Below are positions 1 through 8,509 of a DNA stretch of 53,336 bases, in pieces. The stretch spans positions 1-53,336 of the forward strand of contig NZ_JAAHGH010000046.1 of the NCBI RefSeq assembly GCF_010672525.1, written 5' to 3'. The notes under the pieces were generated by a model. That model saw only the letters and a list, made by a program, of their open reading frames with translations, did not search any database and was not told where the DNA came from. A program made the position numbers and the translations under genes. Numbering within the stretch: position 1 is the stretch's first letter; each line of letters starts with the position of its first letter. This stretch comes from Okeania sp. SIO2B3 (GTDB lineage Bacteria > Cyanobacteriota > Cyanobacteriia > Cyanobacteriales > Microcoleaceae).

Positions 1-77
1 CGACGCCATATCATCGGACTAATACCCAGTAGTACGACTTTGAGTTGGTAGATAACGGGTTCGGAGTAATTAGACAT
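1..77 (-). CDS. pRiA4b ORF-3-like protein, N-terminal fragment cut by the window edge
   Basis: An ATG at 75-77 (minus strand) opens a frame that runs off the left edge. It encodes MSNYSEPVIYQLKV, then LLGISPMIWRR. The pattern 'Y-Q-L-K-V...L-x-G-I-x-P-x-I-W-R-R' is the signature start of the plasmid pRiA4b ORF-3-like family (also near IS1096 TnpR). That family is small, common in cyanobacteria and mobile DNA, and has no settled function. Only 25 codons are visible. The start lies just after the truncated IS66 gene, 25 bp from its stop, on the same strand. Confidence 0.6.
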   Translation of the reverse strand, partial: MSNYSEPVIYQLKVVLLGISPMIWR

Positions 78-99
78 TTGTCCATATTACCATATATTG

Positions 100-810
100 T
101 CATCTCCCCCGATTTTTTTCACTCTCCACTTGTGGGGTTAGAGCCTCGGCCACTCTACGGGTAGTGGCTTCCAATGTTCCTAAACTTACCTCTATTTTCC
201 CAAACTCTTTCAACCATTCTTGTTGTTTTTCATAGGACAAATGGCCGTAGTGCCCCAACCATACCAACATTGTTTGTAGGTTTACTGATAAATCTTGTCC
301 TGGAATTACATTTTCTGGTAATTCCCCTGATACTTGTTCTCCACACTTTTGACACAATCGCCGCACTTGTTGATATTCAACGATTTCTATGGGACGTTCC
401 ACCAGTTGGGCTACCTGGTAGCTTCTGGTAGTTACTCCTCTGGTTTCCCAGTGATTTCCTCCACATACTGGGCATTTTTGTGGCTCTAGTACTTGGTAAC
501 GGTCTACTCGTCCAAATCCTTTTCTTGTCTTTCCTGGATGTCCCTGTTGTCCTCCTGGTTTTCGATGGCTGGAGTCTGATTCCTTTTCCTTTGTGAGTGG
601 GGTTTTTTCCGATCGCTTAAGTAGATCGCTTGAAGGGGGTAATGATGAGGTTTGACTATCTTTATTACATAGTTCTTTAAGCCGTTCTACCTCTTCAATC
701 AGTTTTTCTATGAGGTGTTGCTGTTGCCAAACCAGTTCTTCTAGAGCTTCTTTGGACAGTAGTTCTAGGTCTTTTCGGTCTTTTGGGATATCTGGTGGCT
801 TGAATTTCAT
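100..810 (-). pseudogene. IS66-family transposase (TnpC-like), C-terminally truncated
   Basis: The 236-residue product has the N-terminal layout of IS66 transposases. A coiled-coil (about residues 20-50) comes first, then the family signature 'SSLPPSSD' (about 55-62) and a basic 'RKPGGQQGHPGKTR' stretch. A zinc-finger-like segment follows, with CPVC (about 114-117) and CQKC (about 153-156). Full-length family members have about 450-520 residues, with the DDE catalytic core in the C-terminal half. That half is missing: the frame stops after 'VESEKNRGR' and unrelated sequence begins. The remnant cannot transpose on its own. No partner tnpA or tnpB of the IS66 type is visible on the right side. 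Confidence 0.85.
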
Positions 811-1023
811 TTCTTATCAGTAATACAGACCTTTCATTTTTTGTCAACCCCTACACCTGAATGCTTACGTTGAATTGTTGAATTGTTTCGGTAAGGTTTG
901 CGGAAAAAGTCTTTTTGAGCCAATCTTGTAGAGTGCGCTACATTATCATTAACGCACTGCCTCGATCAAACGTTAATTAATTTTGGTCTTGTGTATATAA
1001 ACTTGTAAATTAAACCGAAACTA

Positions 1024-1287
1024 ATGGATATTATTTTAAAGCCAGAACAAGAAAAATTAATTCTAGCTAAAGTAAATAGTGGTAAATATACAACTGTTGA
1101 TGAAGTTATTGCTGAAGCCTTACAATTGTTAGATGAAAGAGATAAACATTATCAACAGTGGGTAGAAAATACTCGAAAAAAAGTAGCTGTAGGTTTGGCA
1201 CAACTAGACAGAGGTGAAGGAATTGAAGCACAAACTGTTATTAATAAACTCAAAGAAAAAGTTCACCAAGCTAAAGAAAACAAATAA
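1024..1287 (+). CDS. parD: ParD-family antitoxin
   Basis: The 87-residue protein has an N-terminal ribbon-helix-helix segment ('MDIILKPEQEKLILAKV') and the ParD-like 'GKYTTVDEVIAEALQLLDERD' region. A charged C-terminal tail would wrap and block the toxin. Antitoxins of this family neutralise ParE and repress their own operon. The stop TAA overlaps the next start by one base (TAATG), so translation is coupled to the toxin gene. The AT-rich stretch at 975-1020, with TATATAAAC near 995, is the likely promoter and operator. Pairs like this are common in cyanobacteria and stabilise mobile or unstable regions. Confidence 0.85.
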   Translation: MDIILKPEQEKLILAKVNSGKYTTVDEVIAEALQLLDERDKHYQQWVENTRKKVAVGLAQLDRGEGIEAQTVINKLKEKVHQAKENK

Positions 1288-1577
1288 TGAGAATTTGTTT
1301 AATTTCCCCAGAAGCAAGTCAAGATTTAGATGAAATTTTTGATTATTTCGCTAGTCAGAATGTAGAAGCTGGCGAAAGATTTGTTATTGCTTTTGAGAAC
1401 AAATGCGAAAAATTATTACAATTTCCAAGTATGGGCAGAAGTTATCAAGATATTGAACCTTCATTAAGAGGTATTCCTCTTGATAATTATATTATTCTCT
1501 ATCGTTTAATAGAAAATGGTGTTGAGATTGTTAGAGTAGTTAGCGGATATCGTAATTTAGAACATCTTTTCGATCGC

Positions 1578-1580
<3 letters not shown>
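1287..1580 (+). CDS. parE: ParE/RelE-superfamily toxin
   Basis: The 97-residue protein matches ParE toxins in length and pattern. An N-terminal strand and 'SPEASQDLDEIFDYFA' helix is followed by 'FPSMGRSYQDI', 'LRGIPLDNYIILYRL' and the C-terminal 'VEIVRVVSGYRNLEHLF'. ParE toxins of this fold usually poison DNA gyrase, while RelE relatives cut mRNA. The sequence favours ParE, but the target is inferred. It is co-transcribed with the antitoxin (1-nt overlap). Its stop codon is also the first base triplet of a 13-bp inverted repeat (1578-1590) that frames the next intergenic region. Confidence 0.85.
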
Positions 1581-1857
<277 letters not shown>

Positions 1858-1876
<19 letters not shown>

Positions 1877-3297
1877 CCAGGAATGCTACTCAACTTCCTG
1901 CTAATACCAAAGTATTCCCCATAACCCCTATTGGCTTTAATATCATGCCTGTCCTCTTTTTGCAACTCACGGCTAATACCTTCCAGCAAATCCCTCTCGT
2001 AGATTTTGGGTGGTGTACGGTTAACTGCCTTGATACAAGCGTAGTGCAGAACATTAATAATGCCACCCCCAGTCAGCTCATGCTCATTGGCCAACTTTTC
2101 AAAATCCACCTCCTGGGCAACATCAAATGGCTTGTTCAGAAAATTATCCTGCCATAACTGCAAACGTTGTTCCGCATTTGGCATCGGAAACAAAATCATC
2201 GACTGAAATCGCCGTGCAAAAGCTTCGTCTAATTGAGAGCGTAAATTGGTTGCTAGAATCGCTAAACCAGAATAGTCTTCAATCCGCTGTAACAGATATG
2301 AGACTTCTTGGTTGGCGGCGCGATCATTAGAACTTTGGGTTTCAACACGTTTGCCAAATAGGGAGTCTGCTTCATCAAAAAACAGAATCCAATCTTGCTG
2401 ATTAGCTCTATCGAAGAGTCTGGCTAGATTCTTTTCCGTTTCCCCGATGAACTTCGATAGAACTCTCGAAAGATCGATGCGAAATACCGGAAAACCAGAT
2501 TTTTTCCCCAGCAAACAAGCAGTCATAGTTTTTCCGGTTCCGGGGGGACCATAAAAAAGGCTACGAAAACCTGGTTTGAGTCGCTGCTTCAATTGCCATT
2601 TCTCCATCAGTACGTCCTTGTTTTCAACCCAGGTGAGGATATCCTCAATTTGTTGTTGTGTAGTCGGAGCAAGTACCAGGTTATCCCATTCTAACTCCGT
2701 TGTGATGCGCTGTGCGGGGAACATATAGCTCAAAGGCGGTGTATAGGATTGTCCTGTGATTATTAGTTCCCGATACTCGGGACTGAGATGGAGTGCTGCC
2801 GATAGTTGTGGCTCGTTGACGTGAGTATGTTCCATATAGAGGATTCCCTCGGCAAATAAGAGGCGATCGCTTCTGAACATGGAATCGTAATCAAGTCTGG
2901 CAGAGAGGTTGTCATCTGCCAATAAAAACATTGCTGTCTCACAAGTTGGCAAAAAGCCACCGTGGGAGTTGCCCATCAGTCCGCCAAATTCCGTATATCC
3001 GCGATCGAGGGATTGATTACGAATCAAAAACATATCAAGTAGATTGGGTTTGATATGGGGAATCAAGCAGAGAATCAGCAGCAGACGTTCGGCAGGTTGC
3101 AGGTTGAATTTGTGGACAAGTTCCGCGTAGGGCACATCCGTCTGTGGTAATACTGGCGGTGGAATTAAGGCGAACACATCGCTTTCGGCATTTTTTCCAT
3201 CAGCACGAAGTTGAAACCTATGTTCTAAGATTTGGCTGAACCAAGTGAGTTCGCGCTCTATGCAATCTGCGTTATTATTGAGTTGAGTTGGATTCAT
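1858..3297 (-). CDS. AAA+ ATPase, eCIS-associated (Afp15-like)
   Basis: The 479-residue protein has an N-terminal alpha-rich region (about 1-200) followed by one complete AAA+ module. Walker A GPPGTGKT is at 250-257 and Walker B ILFFDEAD at 304-311. Sensor-1 ATNLR is at 349-353, an arginine-finger pair RR at 362-363, and sensor-2-like GGG near 411-413. ATPases with this layout sit in extracellular contractile injection gene clusters (Afp15 type) and are thought to help assembly. It lies upstream of, and opposite to, the structural genes, and a second, larger ATPase lies at 21.9 kb. The last residues (GNIMSG) are encoded inside a mobile-looking repeat arm, so the native C-terminus may have been replaced. 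Confidence 0.85.
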
Positions 3298-3661
3298 AGG
3301 GAATGAGGAATTAATAAAAAGTAGCGAGTATAGTCTAAATGGCCAAGGCGATTTCTCAGAAAGAATATACTAGCTTGGAGAAGTTATCTTGCAAGCTCTT
3401 GGGTAGTATTGACGACCAAATCGTATTATCAAATAGTCAAGCTTAATGAGAATGAATGGGAGTTCCCCTCCTAAAATGTCGATAATTATCAATAAAGATA
3501 GCTTATTGACATTTGATTGGCAAGCAAGGGAAATCCTCAAAAGCTTATCATATCAACGTTATTATAACTCCGAACTCCGAACTCACTAATGCTGGGATCA
3601 TTGCTCAAAGGTGCACATATACCGTTTTTAGAAACCTACGATAATCTATATAAATCTATGA
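3298..3661. other. Intergenic region between the ATPase gene and the TnpB remnant
   Basis: No convincing gene. A 35-codon frame (3339-3446, plus strand) exists but has no good ribosome site or known family. The right part (about 3605-3661) is the 3' untranslated end of the TnpB remnant. It is similar, in opposite orientation, to about 38345-38420. At about 3600-3626 is a copy of the sequence CTCAAAGGTGCACATATACC, which recurs nearly unchanged at about 4714-4738. Confidence 0.5.
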
Positions 3662-4128
3662 TTATCTGTTATATTCCTGCTTCCTTCTGGCAACGTCGGC
3701 GTTATCCAGTCCACAGGCTGTCACGGTCGTTCGCGTCAGCGGAGCGTAGCTCTCACTGACCGCCATAGCTAGATTTAAACTAGCATTCAAATCTCGTTCG
3801 CGCTAGCGTTGCGAAGCAATCGCAACTGAAACCGCAATATTCACAATTGAATACACGCTCCGATAAAGACAAAGATTGTTTCACCTGACCACACCTACTG
3901 CAAGTCTTAGAGCTAGGAAACCATCTATCAACAACGATTAACTTAGAGCCGTATAGTTGGCACTTATACTCTAACTGTCTTCTGAACTCATAAAAACCCA
4001 TATCGGCAACAGCCTTAGCTAGCTTATGGTTTGACATCATTCCTGATACATTAAGGTCTTCTATTACTATTTGACTGTGGTTTTTAGCCAAATAAGTAGT
4101 TGGTTGATGCAGTGTATCTTTCCTGATG
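3662..4128 (-). pseudogene. TnpB (IS200/IS605-type) remnant, 5'-truncated and frameshifted
   Basis: The frame encodes the C-terminal third of a TnpB RNA-guided nuclease. It keeps the glutamate motif 'IVIEDLNVSGM' and zinc-ribbon cysteines CSRC and CEYC. The N-terminal half with the first catalytic Asp is absent: recognisable coding begins at about 4128, directly against the stop of the next gene. At the third catalytic site the family reads SCD-RDLNASLNLA. Here 22 nt are inserted between the codons for D and R (3797-3818) and shift the frame. The rest of the C-terminus (RDLNASLNLAMAVSES) continues in another frame to a stop at 3662. Inactive. Confidence 0.85.
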
Positions 4129-4608
4129 CTACCTATTAGTTGCCAATAATGCTCTCTGTCGGTCTAGCAGATCGATGTATTTCGCATTATCAGATGCTTG
4201 CTCAATAATCTCGAAAACATTTGCAGGAGCCCTCCATTGACTCTTCCTTAACTTTATGAGTTCTATCACATCATCGAGTTTCGTTGGATCAGCAATGGCT
4301 ATATTATAGAGGTCTTCTATAGTCTGGTCACCAAGGTATTGGTCAATAATATCAACAAGATCTTTGGGCAATTCACTTAACCCCCCAACAAATTGAATTG
4401 TTTGTCCCCTCATAGCAGATGCTTTTTGTAACGGCAGAGTTATTACTGGGCTGCTTTTAGCCATTTCTTGTAATTTTCTTTGTGTAACAGCTTCTGGTCT
4501 GTTATCTACAAACTGAAAAGTATGTGTATTACTACTTTTCTTCTGCATAACAGAATTGGTAATCGCTTTACTATTATTCTCTTTTGTTTTTTCTACTTGT
4601 GTATACAT
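4129..4608 (-). CDS. Candidate eCIS cargo with conserved leader; C-terminal domain unknown
   Basis: The start chosen (4606-4608) gives MYTQVEKTKENN and aligns with the DUF4157 protein at 5081-5656; a start six codons upstream is possible. Product about 159 residues. Residues 1-50 share with that neighbour the pattern MYT...KT..N...N.V..SS..T.QFVDNR..A...RK.Q.M..SP. The rest is unrelated to DUF4157. It contains 'LSELPKDLVDIIDQYL', whose spacing of L-P-x-x-L-x-x-x-I-x-x-Y-L recalls an F-box, but this is weak. The shared leader beside an injection system suggests a loading or sorting tag, so the protein may be cargo. This is inference; no enzyme motif is visible. Confidence 0.6.
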   Translation of the reverse strand: MYTQVEKTKENNSKAITNSVMQKKSSNTHTFQFVDNRPEAVTQRKLQEMAKSSPVITLPLQKASAMRGQTIQFVGGLSELPKDLVDIIDQYLGDQTIEDLYNIAIADPTKLDDVIELIKLRKSQWRAPANVFEIIEQASDNAKYIDLLDRQRALLATNR

Positions 4609-4641
4609 ATCTAAACCCTCTTTCAATTATGTTTTGTTCGA

Positions 4642-4672
4642 TGTTATAGGCTGTCTTCAATTGCCTATAACA
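4642..4672. terminator. 10-bp perfect stem hairpin upstream of the leader gene
   Basis: TGTTATAGGC and GCCTATAACA form a perfect 10-bp stem around an 11-nt loop. It lies just upstream (minus strand) of the leader-gene start and downstream of the integrase remnant. There is no strong T-run, so it may be an operator or a mobile-element end rather than a terminator. Confidence 0.35.
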
Positions 4673-4766
4673 ATGTCAGTAATCGGTACTGTTCCGTTTA
4701 TTTTTACTGTGTCATTACTCAAAAGGTGCGCATATACCTCCAAATCGGGGGTATATGTGTACCTCT

Positions 4767-5058
4767 TCAAACATCCATATCATCCAGCGGCGACTTGAGA
4801 TTCTCAAATCCCTTTGACGTAATATGGGTGTATATCTCCGTCGTCTTCGAACTGCTATGTCCTAGTAGCTCCTGGATATAACGTAGATCCGTCCCCCGTT
4901 CCAGCAGATGGGTCGCAAAACTATGTCGTAGCGTATGTAAAGTCACCTCCTTTTTAATCCCAGCTTTTTCCACAGCCCGTTGCAATTCCGTCAAACAGGA
5001 GTTTCAGACGCTGCTGATTTCGATGAACCGTCTTTTCAACTCTGATAATGTTCGCCAT
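4767..5058 (-). pseudogene. Tyrosine recombinase (XerC/D-like) with large internal deletion
   Basis: The C-terminal part (4767-4994) is a clear phage-integrase catalytic end. It has [15 protein letters not shown] (HxxR box), ELLGHSS (H) and TTEIYTHIT with the nucleophile Tyr. Upstream, in another frame from an ATG at 5056-5058, the sequence encodes [20 protein letters not shown]. That resembles the N-terminal start of cyanobacterial site-specific integrases. The middle, including the first catalytic Arg, is missing, and the two parts join near 4990 out of frame. The gene is therefore the scar of an internal deletion in an intact integrase. Confidence 0.75.
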
Positions 5059-5080
5059 GGTTACCATTCAGACTGTCTCC

Positions 5081-5656
5081 TTACTCATTGGACGAAAAAG
5101 GGTCAGTTCTTTTTACAGAGGCCGCTTTTACCCCCATCAGGTCTGCCTCCCGTTCCAAGGCGTGGTTATCATTAATCGCCACACCTTTAGCCTGGATCGT
5201 TGGCTTCACTCTCCCCTGCTTCTGCTGCACCACATGCCAAGCCTCATGGGCCAGATGTTTTTCTTGCCCTGGAGCAACATGGATATTTGTTCCTTGTGTA
5301 TAAGCATGAGCCTGTAATTGAGCTGGTTTATCAGAATTGTAATGCACTTTCACATCATCCATAGAATAACCAGAGAGGTTTTCAACTCCTGATTTTAGAT
5401 TGTCAGGCAAGCCAGTCTTATTTTCTTGTCTCTGAATTGGCTGCTGTTGCGAAGAATAATTATCAGCCATCAATTGTGCAGCTTGTTTCCCTTGGGGGCT
5501 ATTGTTTACCATCCCTTGTATTTTACGCATTTGAATAGCTGATTGTCGATTATCTACAAACTGAACAGTAGAAGTAGCACTACTGTTATTATTCGCAACC
5601 TGATTAGCCACCGATTTTGTTTTATTGTCCTGGGTTTTATTGGCGTAAGTATACAT
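5081..5656 (-). CDS. DUF4157 protein, eCIS-associated candidate effector or metallopeptidase
   Basis: The 191-residue protein carries the DUF4157 core at about 83-172. 'LPDNLKSGVENLSGYSMDDVKVHYNS' is split here as LPDNLKSGVENLSG and YSMDDVKVHYNS. It then continues with 'AHAYTQGTNIHVAPGQ', HEAWHVVQQ (HExxH-like, 137-141) and EREAD (168-172). DUF4157 is one of the best-known marker domains of extracellular contractile injection loci and probably a zinc peptidase fold; its role is not settled. The N-terminal 55 residues match the leader of the protein at 4129-4608. The 191-residue length leaves no toxin domain after DUF4157, so it may be a stand-alone processing peptidase or truncated cargo. Confidence 0.85.
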   Translation of the reverse strand: MYTYANKTQDNKTKSVANQVANNNSSATSTVQFVDNRQSAIQMRKIQGMVNNSPQGKQAAQLMADNYSSQQQPIQRQENKTGLPDNLKSGVENLSGYSMDDVKVHYNSDKPAQLQAHAYTQGTNIHVAPGQEKHLAHEAWHVVQQKQGRVKPTIQAKGVAINDNHALEREADLMGVKAASVKRTDPFSSNE

Positions 5657-5658
5657 AA

Positions 5659-6073
5659 ATTTTTCTTTTCAGGTGTTGTTTGAATTAATTTTTAGGTTTT
5701 ATTATGGGAGGTGGTATGGCATATATAGCATTTCCCACCCTTTGTGAGGTACACCGCTTTTGATCCCCCCTAACCCCCCTTGAGAAGGGGGGGAACTGGA
5801 AGTCCCCCTTTTTAAGGGGGATTTAGGGGGATCGTTGATGTACATCACGCCTACTGAAAACCGCTATATTCCTATCCTAAAGCATATTCCATGTAATGAC
5901 AAAATTAGCTAAATCGCCGAGAAGCCTCACGCCATAATCTATGATTTGGGGTGAGATGAATCGGCGGTAAATTAATGGGGCATTGAACCCCATTAATTTA
6001 CAAATATTATCAGTTTTGGTCTTTAAAAAAAAACTTGTGCTATTATGTTTTATACTCAGGGAAATTTACCGTT
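5659..6073. repeat. Intergenic repeats: CCCCCT/AGGGGG palindrome and TnpB-element left end
   Basis: At 5762-5833 an imperfect palindrome of C-rich and G-rich arms (GATCCCCCCTAAC... to ...TTAGGGGGATC) forms a common cyanobacterial interspersed repeat; a relative lies at about 15398-15455. From about 5895 the sequence has two hairpins. One has CGCCGA/TCGGCG ends (about 5913-5968). The other is a perfect 13-bp stem TAAATTAATGGGG/CCCCATTAATTTA (about 5968-6001). They precede tnpB and are likely the left end of that element. Confidence 0.6.
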
Positions 6074-7322
6074 ATGCGGACTGCCTATCAATACAAATTA
6101 AGGCCCAACAAAGATCAAGTTGCCACGATAGAGTTGTGGCTAGAATTGTTGCGTCGGCAGTACAACTACAGATTGGGCGAGCGGTTCTCATGGTGGTCAG
6201 AAAACCGTTGTCCGGTTAATGCTTGTCCGTTAATAATACCAATTCCTCAACTCAGAGATAATCCAGATTATTACTCCCAGAAAAAGGATTTGGTAAATAC
6301 CAAAGACAAATTTCGGGAGTACAAATTAATTCATTCTCAAGTATTGCAAGATTGCATTAAACGGGTAAAACTAGCCTTTGATAAGTGGTTTAAAGCAAAT
6401 AAAAACGGGCAGAGATTAGGTAAGCCAAGATTTAAGAAAAAAAGCCGTTATCGTAGTTTCACTTATCCTCAAATCAAACAGGATTGTATTGTCAATCAAA
6501 GAATTAATCTTCCCAAAATTGGTAATGTAAAGTTGATTCAACATCGGCCGTTGCCAGAGGGTTTTCAAATTAAAACAGTCACAATTAGTCGTAAAGCAGA
6601 TGGCTATTATGTAACTTTATCCTTGGAGGATAAATCGGTTCCCTCATTAAATTCTGAAGTCAAACCTACATCAGAAAATACTCTGGGAATAGATATGGGA
6701 CTAAAGTCATTCTTGACGACAAGCTCAGGAGAATCAGTTCCAATTCCTCAATATTATCGAAAATATCAACAGCGATTAAAGACGCTACAAAAACGTTTAT
6801 CTAAGAAGAAAAAAGGTAGTAAAAGATGGTTAAAAGCTCTTCTGGCAGTAGCCAAACAACATAAAAAGGTAGCCGACAAGCGTAAAGATTTTCATTTTAA
6901 AACAGCCAATGAATTATTATCAAAAGCTGATATTATTGCTTACGAAAACTTAAATATTAAAGGGCTAGCCAAAACCCGATTGAGTAAATCAATTAATGAT
7001 GCTGCATGGGGACAATTTCTAACTATTTTGACTGTCAAAGCCGAAAATGCTGGGCAGAAAACTATAGCTGTGAACCCTAAAAATACCAGCCAAGATTGCT
7101 CAAATTGTGGTGAAAAAGTCTTGAAAGAATTATCCCAAAGAACTCATTCTTGCCCGCACTGCGGCATTGTAATAGACCGCGATGTAAACGCGGCGATAAA
7201 TGTAAAAAATAGGGCGGTAGGGCATTCCGTCCTTAAAGCTCGTGGAGCCCGATGCAATAGCAGGGCACCGAAACGAGAAGCCCACACTATAGCGTCAGCT
7301 TAGTGTGGGAGTATGTCACAAA
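5895..7322 (+). mobile_element. TnpB-only IS200/IS605-type element (IS1341-like)
   Basis: An intact tnpB lies between subterminal hairpins. On the left are the two stems at about 5913-6001. On the right is CCCACACTA/TAGTGTGGG at 7281-7309, followed by AGTATGTCACA, a typical right end. No tnpA is nearby, so movement would need a transposase from elsewhere. The limits are approximate because these elements insert without target duplication. Confidence 0.65.
6074..7303 (+). CDS. tnpB: TnpB RNA-guided endonuclease, apparently intact
   Basis: The start at 6074 (MRTAYQYKLRPNKDQ) is preferred over an in-frame ATG at 6035, because the family begins with 'M-x-x-A-Y-x-Y-K-L-x-P'. Product 409 residues. 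The RuvC-like triad is present: D207 in GIDMGLK, E291 in YENLNIKGL and D370 in DRDVNAA. The zinc ribbon has CSNC (342-345) and CPHC (360-363). TnpB cuts DNA guided by an RNA transcribed from its own 3' end and right element end, which helps the element survive when it excises. All key residues are intact, unlike the remnant at 3.7 kb. Confidence 0.9.
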   Translation: MRTAYQYKLRPNKDQVATIELWLELLRRQYNYRLGERFSWWSENRCPVNACPLIIPIPQLRDNPDYYSQKKDLVNTKDKFREYKLIHSQVLQDCIKRVKLAFDKWFKANKNGQRLGKPRFKKKSRYRSFTYPQIKQDCIVNQRINLPKIGNVKLIQHRPLPEGFQIKTVTISRKADGYYVTLSLEDKSVPSLNSEVKPTSENTLGIDMGLKSFLTTSSGESVPIPQYYRKYQQRLKTLQKRLSKKKKGSKRWLKALLAVAKQHKKVADKRKDFHFKTANELLSKADIIAYENLNIKGLAKTRLSKSINDAAWGQFLTILTVKAENAGQKTIAVNPKNTSQDCSNCGEKVLKELSQRTHSCPHCGIVIDRDVNAAINVKNRAVGHSVLKARGARCNSRAPKREAHTIASA

Positions 7323-7325
7323 AAC
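7170..7325 (+). ncRNA. Predicted omega (right-end) RNA of the TnpB element
   Basis: In this family the guide RNA overlaps the 3' end of tnpB and the right end of the element. The guide is taken from the sequence just outside. The stretch ends with the hairpin CCCACACTA/TAGTGTGGG (7281-7309) and AGTATGTCACA. The limits and the existence of a transcript are inferred from family knowledge. Confidence 0.4.
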
Positions 7326-7517
7326 CCATCTTTTTTCCACTCAAAAACTACGGTTTCTGCACAAATTTTCAAATATATTTATCAGGAAGCGGAATTTTTT
7401 GGGAATCAAGAAATCGATCTAAGTGAGTAGGAAATCTGGATAAATGTTACTACAGATTAGAGCGATCGCTTAACTATGATTAATACATAATATCAAGTAA
7501 CATAAATGAACCGCAAT

Positions 7518-7545
7518 GTAGGGACGTTCCATGGAACGTCCCTAC
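7518..7545. repeat. 28-bp perfect palindrome
   Basis: GTAGGGACGTTCCA and its exact reverse complement TGGAACGTCCCTAC form a perfect palindrome without a loop. It is probably a dispersed cyanobacterial repeat; an insert with related ends (GTAGGGGCGAACG) is seen at about 8750. Confidence 0.75.
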
Positions 7546-7563
7546 AGGTTTGGGGAAAGATTT

Positions 7564-7663
7564 AGGACTTACGCAAAGAAACCCGGTTTCTACGATAAAT
7601 TGTTGTTTTAAGCAATAGATGTCTACGAGAAACCGGGTTTCTGGGTTCACCTGCGTAAGTCCT
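7564..7663. mobile_element. 100-bp MITE with AGGACTTACGCA terminal inverted repeats
   Basis: AGGACTTACGCA at 7564-7575 is matched by TGCGTAAGTCCT at 7652-7663. Inside, AGAAACCCGGTTTCT and AGAAACCGGGTTTCT lie symmetrically. No coding capacity. This is a non-autonomous element. A decayed relative lies at 19970-20063. Confidence 0.85.
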
Positions 7664-7972
7664 GAGATTGTTTATTACAGTTTTTTAATGAGACATGATA
7701 TAACAAAATGACATAAAAGGAAAAAAATATAAAAACAATAACAACCTTATGGATTAAAATGAGCGAGACAAACTAAATTAATCTTAATTAATTCAACTTA
7801 ATAAAAATGAGCAAAAACGATGAGGGAAACTAACGAATTAAAAAAGATAGTGCGATCGCCGATCTTGTAGGTTGGGTTGAGGTAACGTTAGCGCAGCTTA
7901 TCCGTTAGGATAAACCCAACAAAACAAAACATTGCACCAACAAAAAGTGTGCTTTTACGGATAACAAAATTT

Positions 7973-8509
7973 ATGCAATCACCAAGTACTACTAACTCCT
8001 TAGACGCTTTTCTCCAACAACCCAACATAGAAGCTTCTCCTGCTTGGGAATTTATCCATGGACACGCCCAACAAAAACTCATGCCAACCTTGTTTCATTC
8101 CCGCCTCCAGCGCAACCTCGTCAACGCCATCAACAATCAAACCCAAGTTTATGAAGCAATTCAAGAACTCCGGTGCATCATCCCCCCCTTATCCCCCGTA
8201 CCAGATATTGTAGTTGTTAAAAGCGATCGCCTCAGCAATGAAGATGGCCCCCTGCAAGGTTCACCAGACTGGTTAATAGAAATCCGTTCCCCTGATCAAA
8301 GTACATTAGACCTACAGAACAAAATTCTGCACTGCTTGAGTAACGGGACTCAGCTTGCTTGGCTAATTGACATTCAGCGACAGCAAATCTGGGTTTGGGA
8401 AAACCAAGAACTACCACTGGTGTTTGCCGGAACTGACAGACTCCCCACCCTTGAGAATATCTCAGATTTTACAGTAGAAGGGATAATAGCCATGACCCAA
8501 CAACGATAA
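7973..8509 (+). CDS. Uma2-family (DUF820) putative restriction-type endonuclease
   Basis: The product of about 178 residues follows the Uma2 pattern. It begins 'SLDAFLQQPNIEASPAWEF' with 'HGHAQQKLMPT', then 'PDIVVVKSDRL'. The PD-(D/E)XK core motif 'GSPDWLIEIRSPDQST' carries the D and E-x-R/K residues, and the end reads 'AWLIDIQRQQIWVW'. ATG 7973 fits family starts better than 7949. Uma2 proteins are very abundant in cyanobacteria, often in dozens of copies. Nuclease fold is clear, biological role is not known. It lies alone, between the MITE region and the eCIS genes. Confidence 0.85.
   Translation: MQSPSTTNSLDAFLQQPNIEASPAWEFIHGHAQQKLMPTLFHSRLQRNLVNAINNQTQVYEAIQELRCIIPPLSPVPDIVVVKSDRLSNEDGPLQGSPDWLIEIRSPDQSTLDLQNKILHCLSNGTQLAWLIDIQRQQIWVWENQELPLVFAGTDRLPTLENISDFTVEGIIAMTQQR

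Noticed and set aside
3339-3446. 35-codon frame starting MAKAISQKEYTSLEKL
   Set aside because: Gene-like composition, but no good ribosome site, no known family and too short to support.
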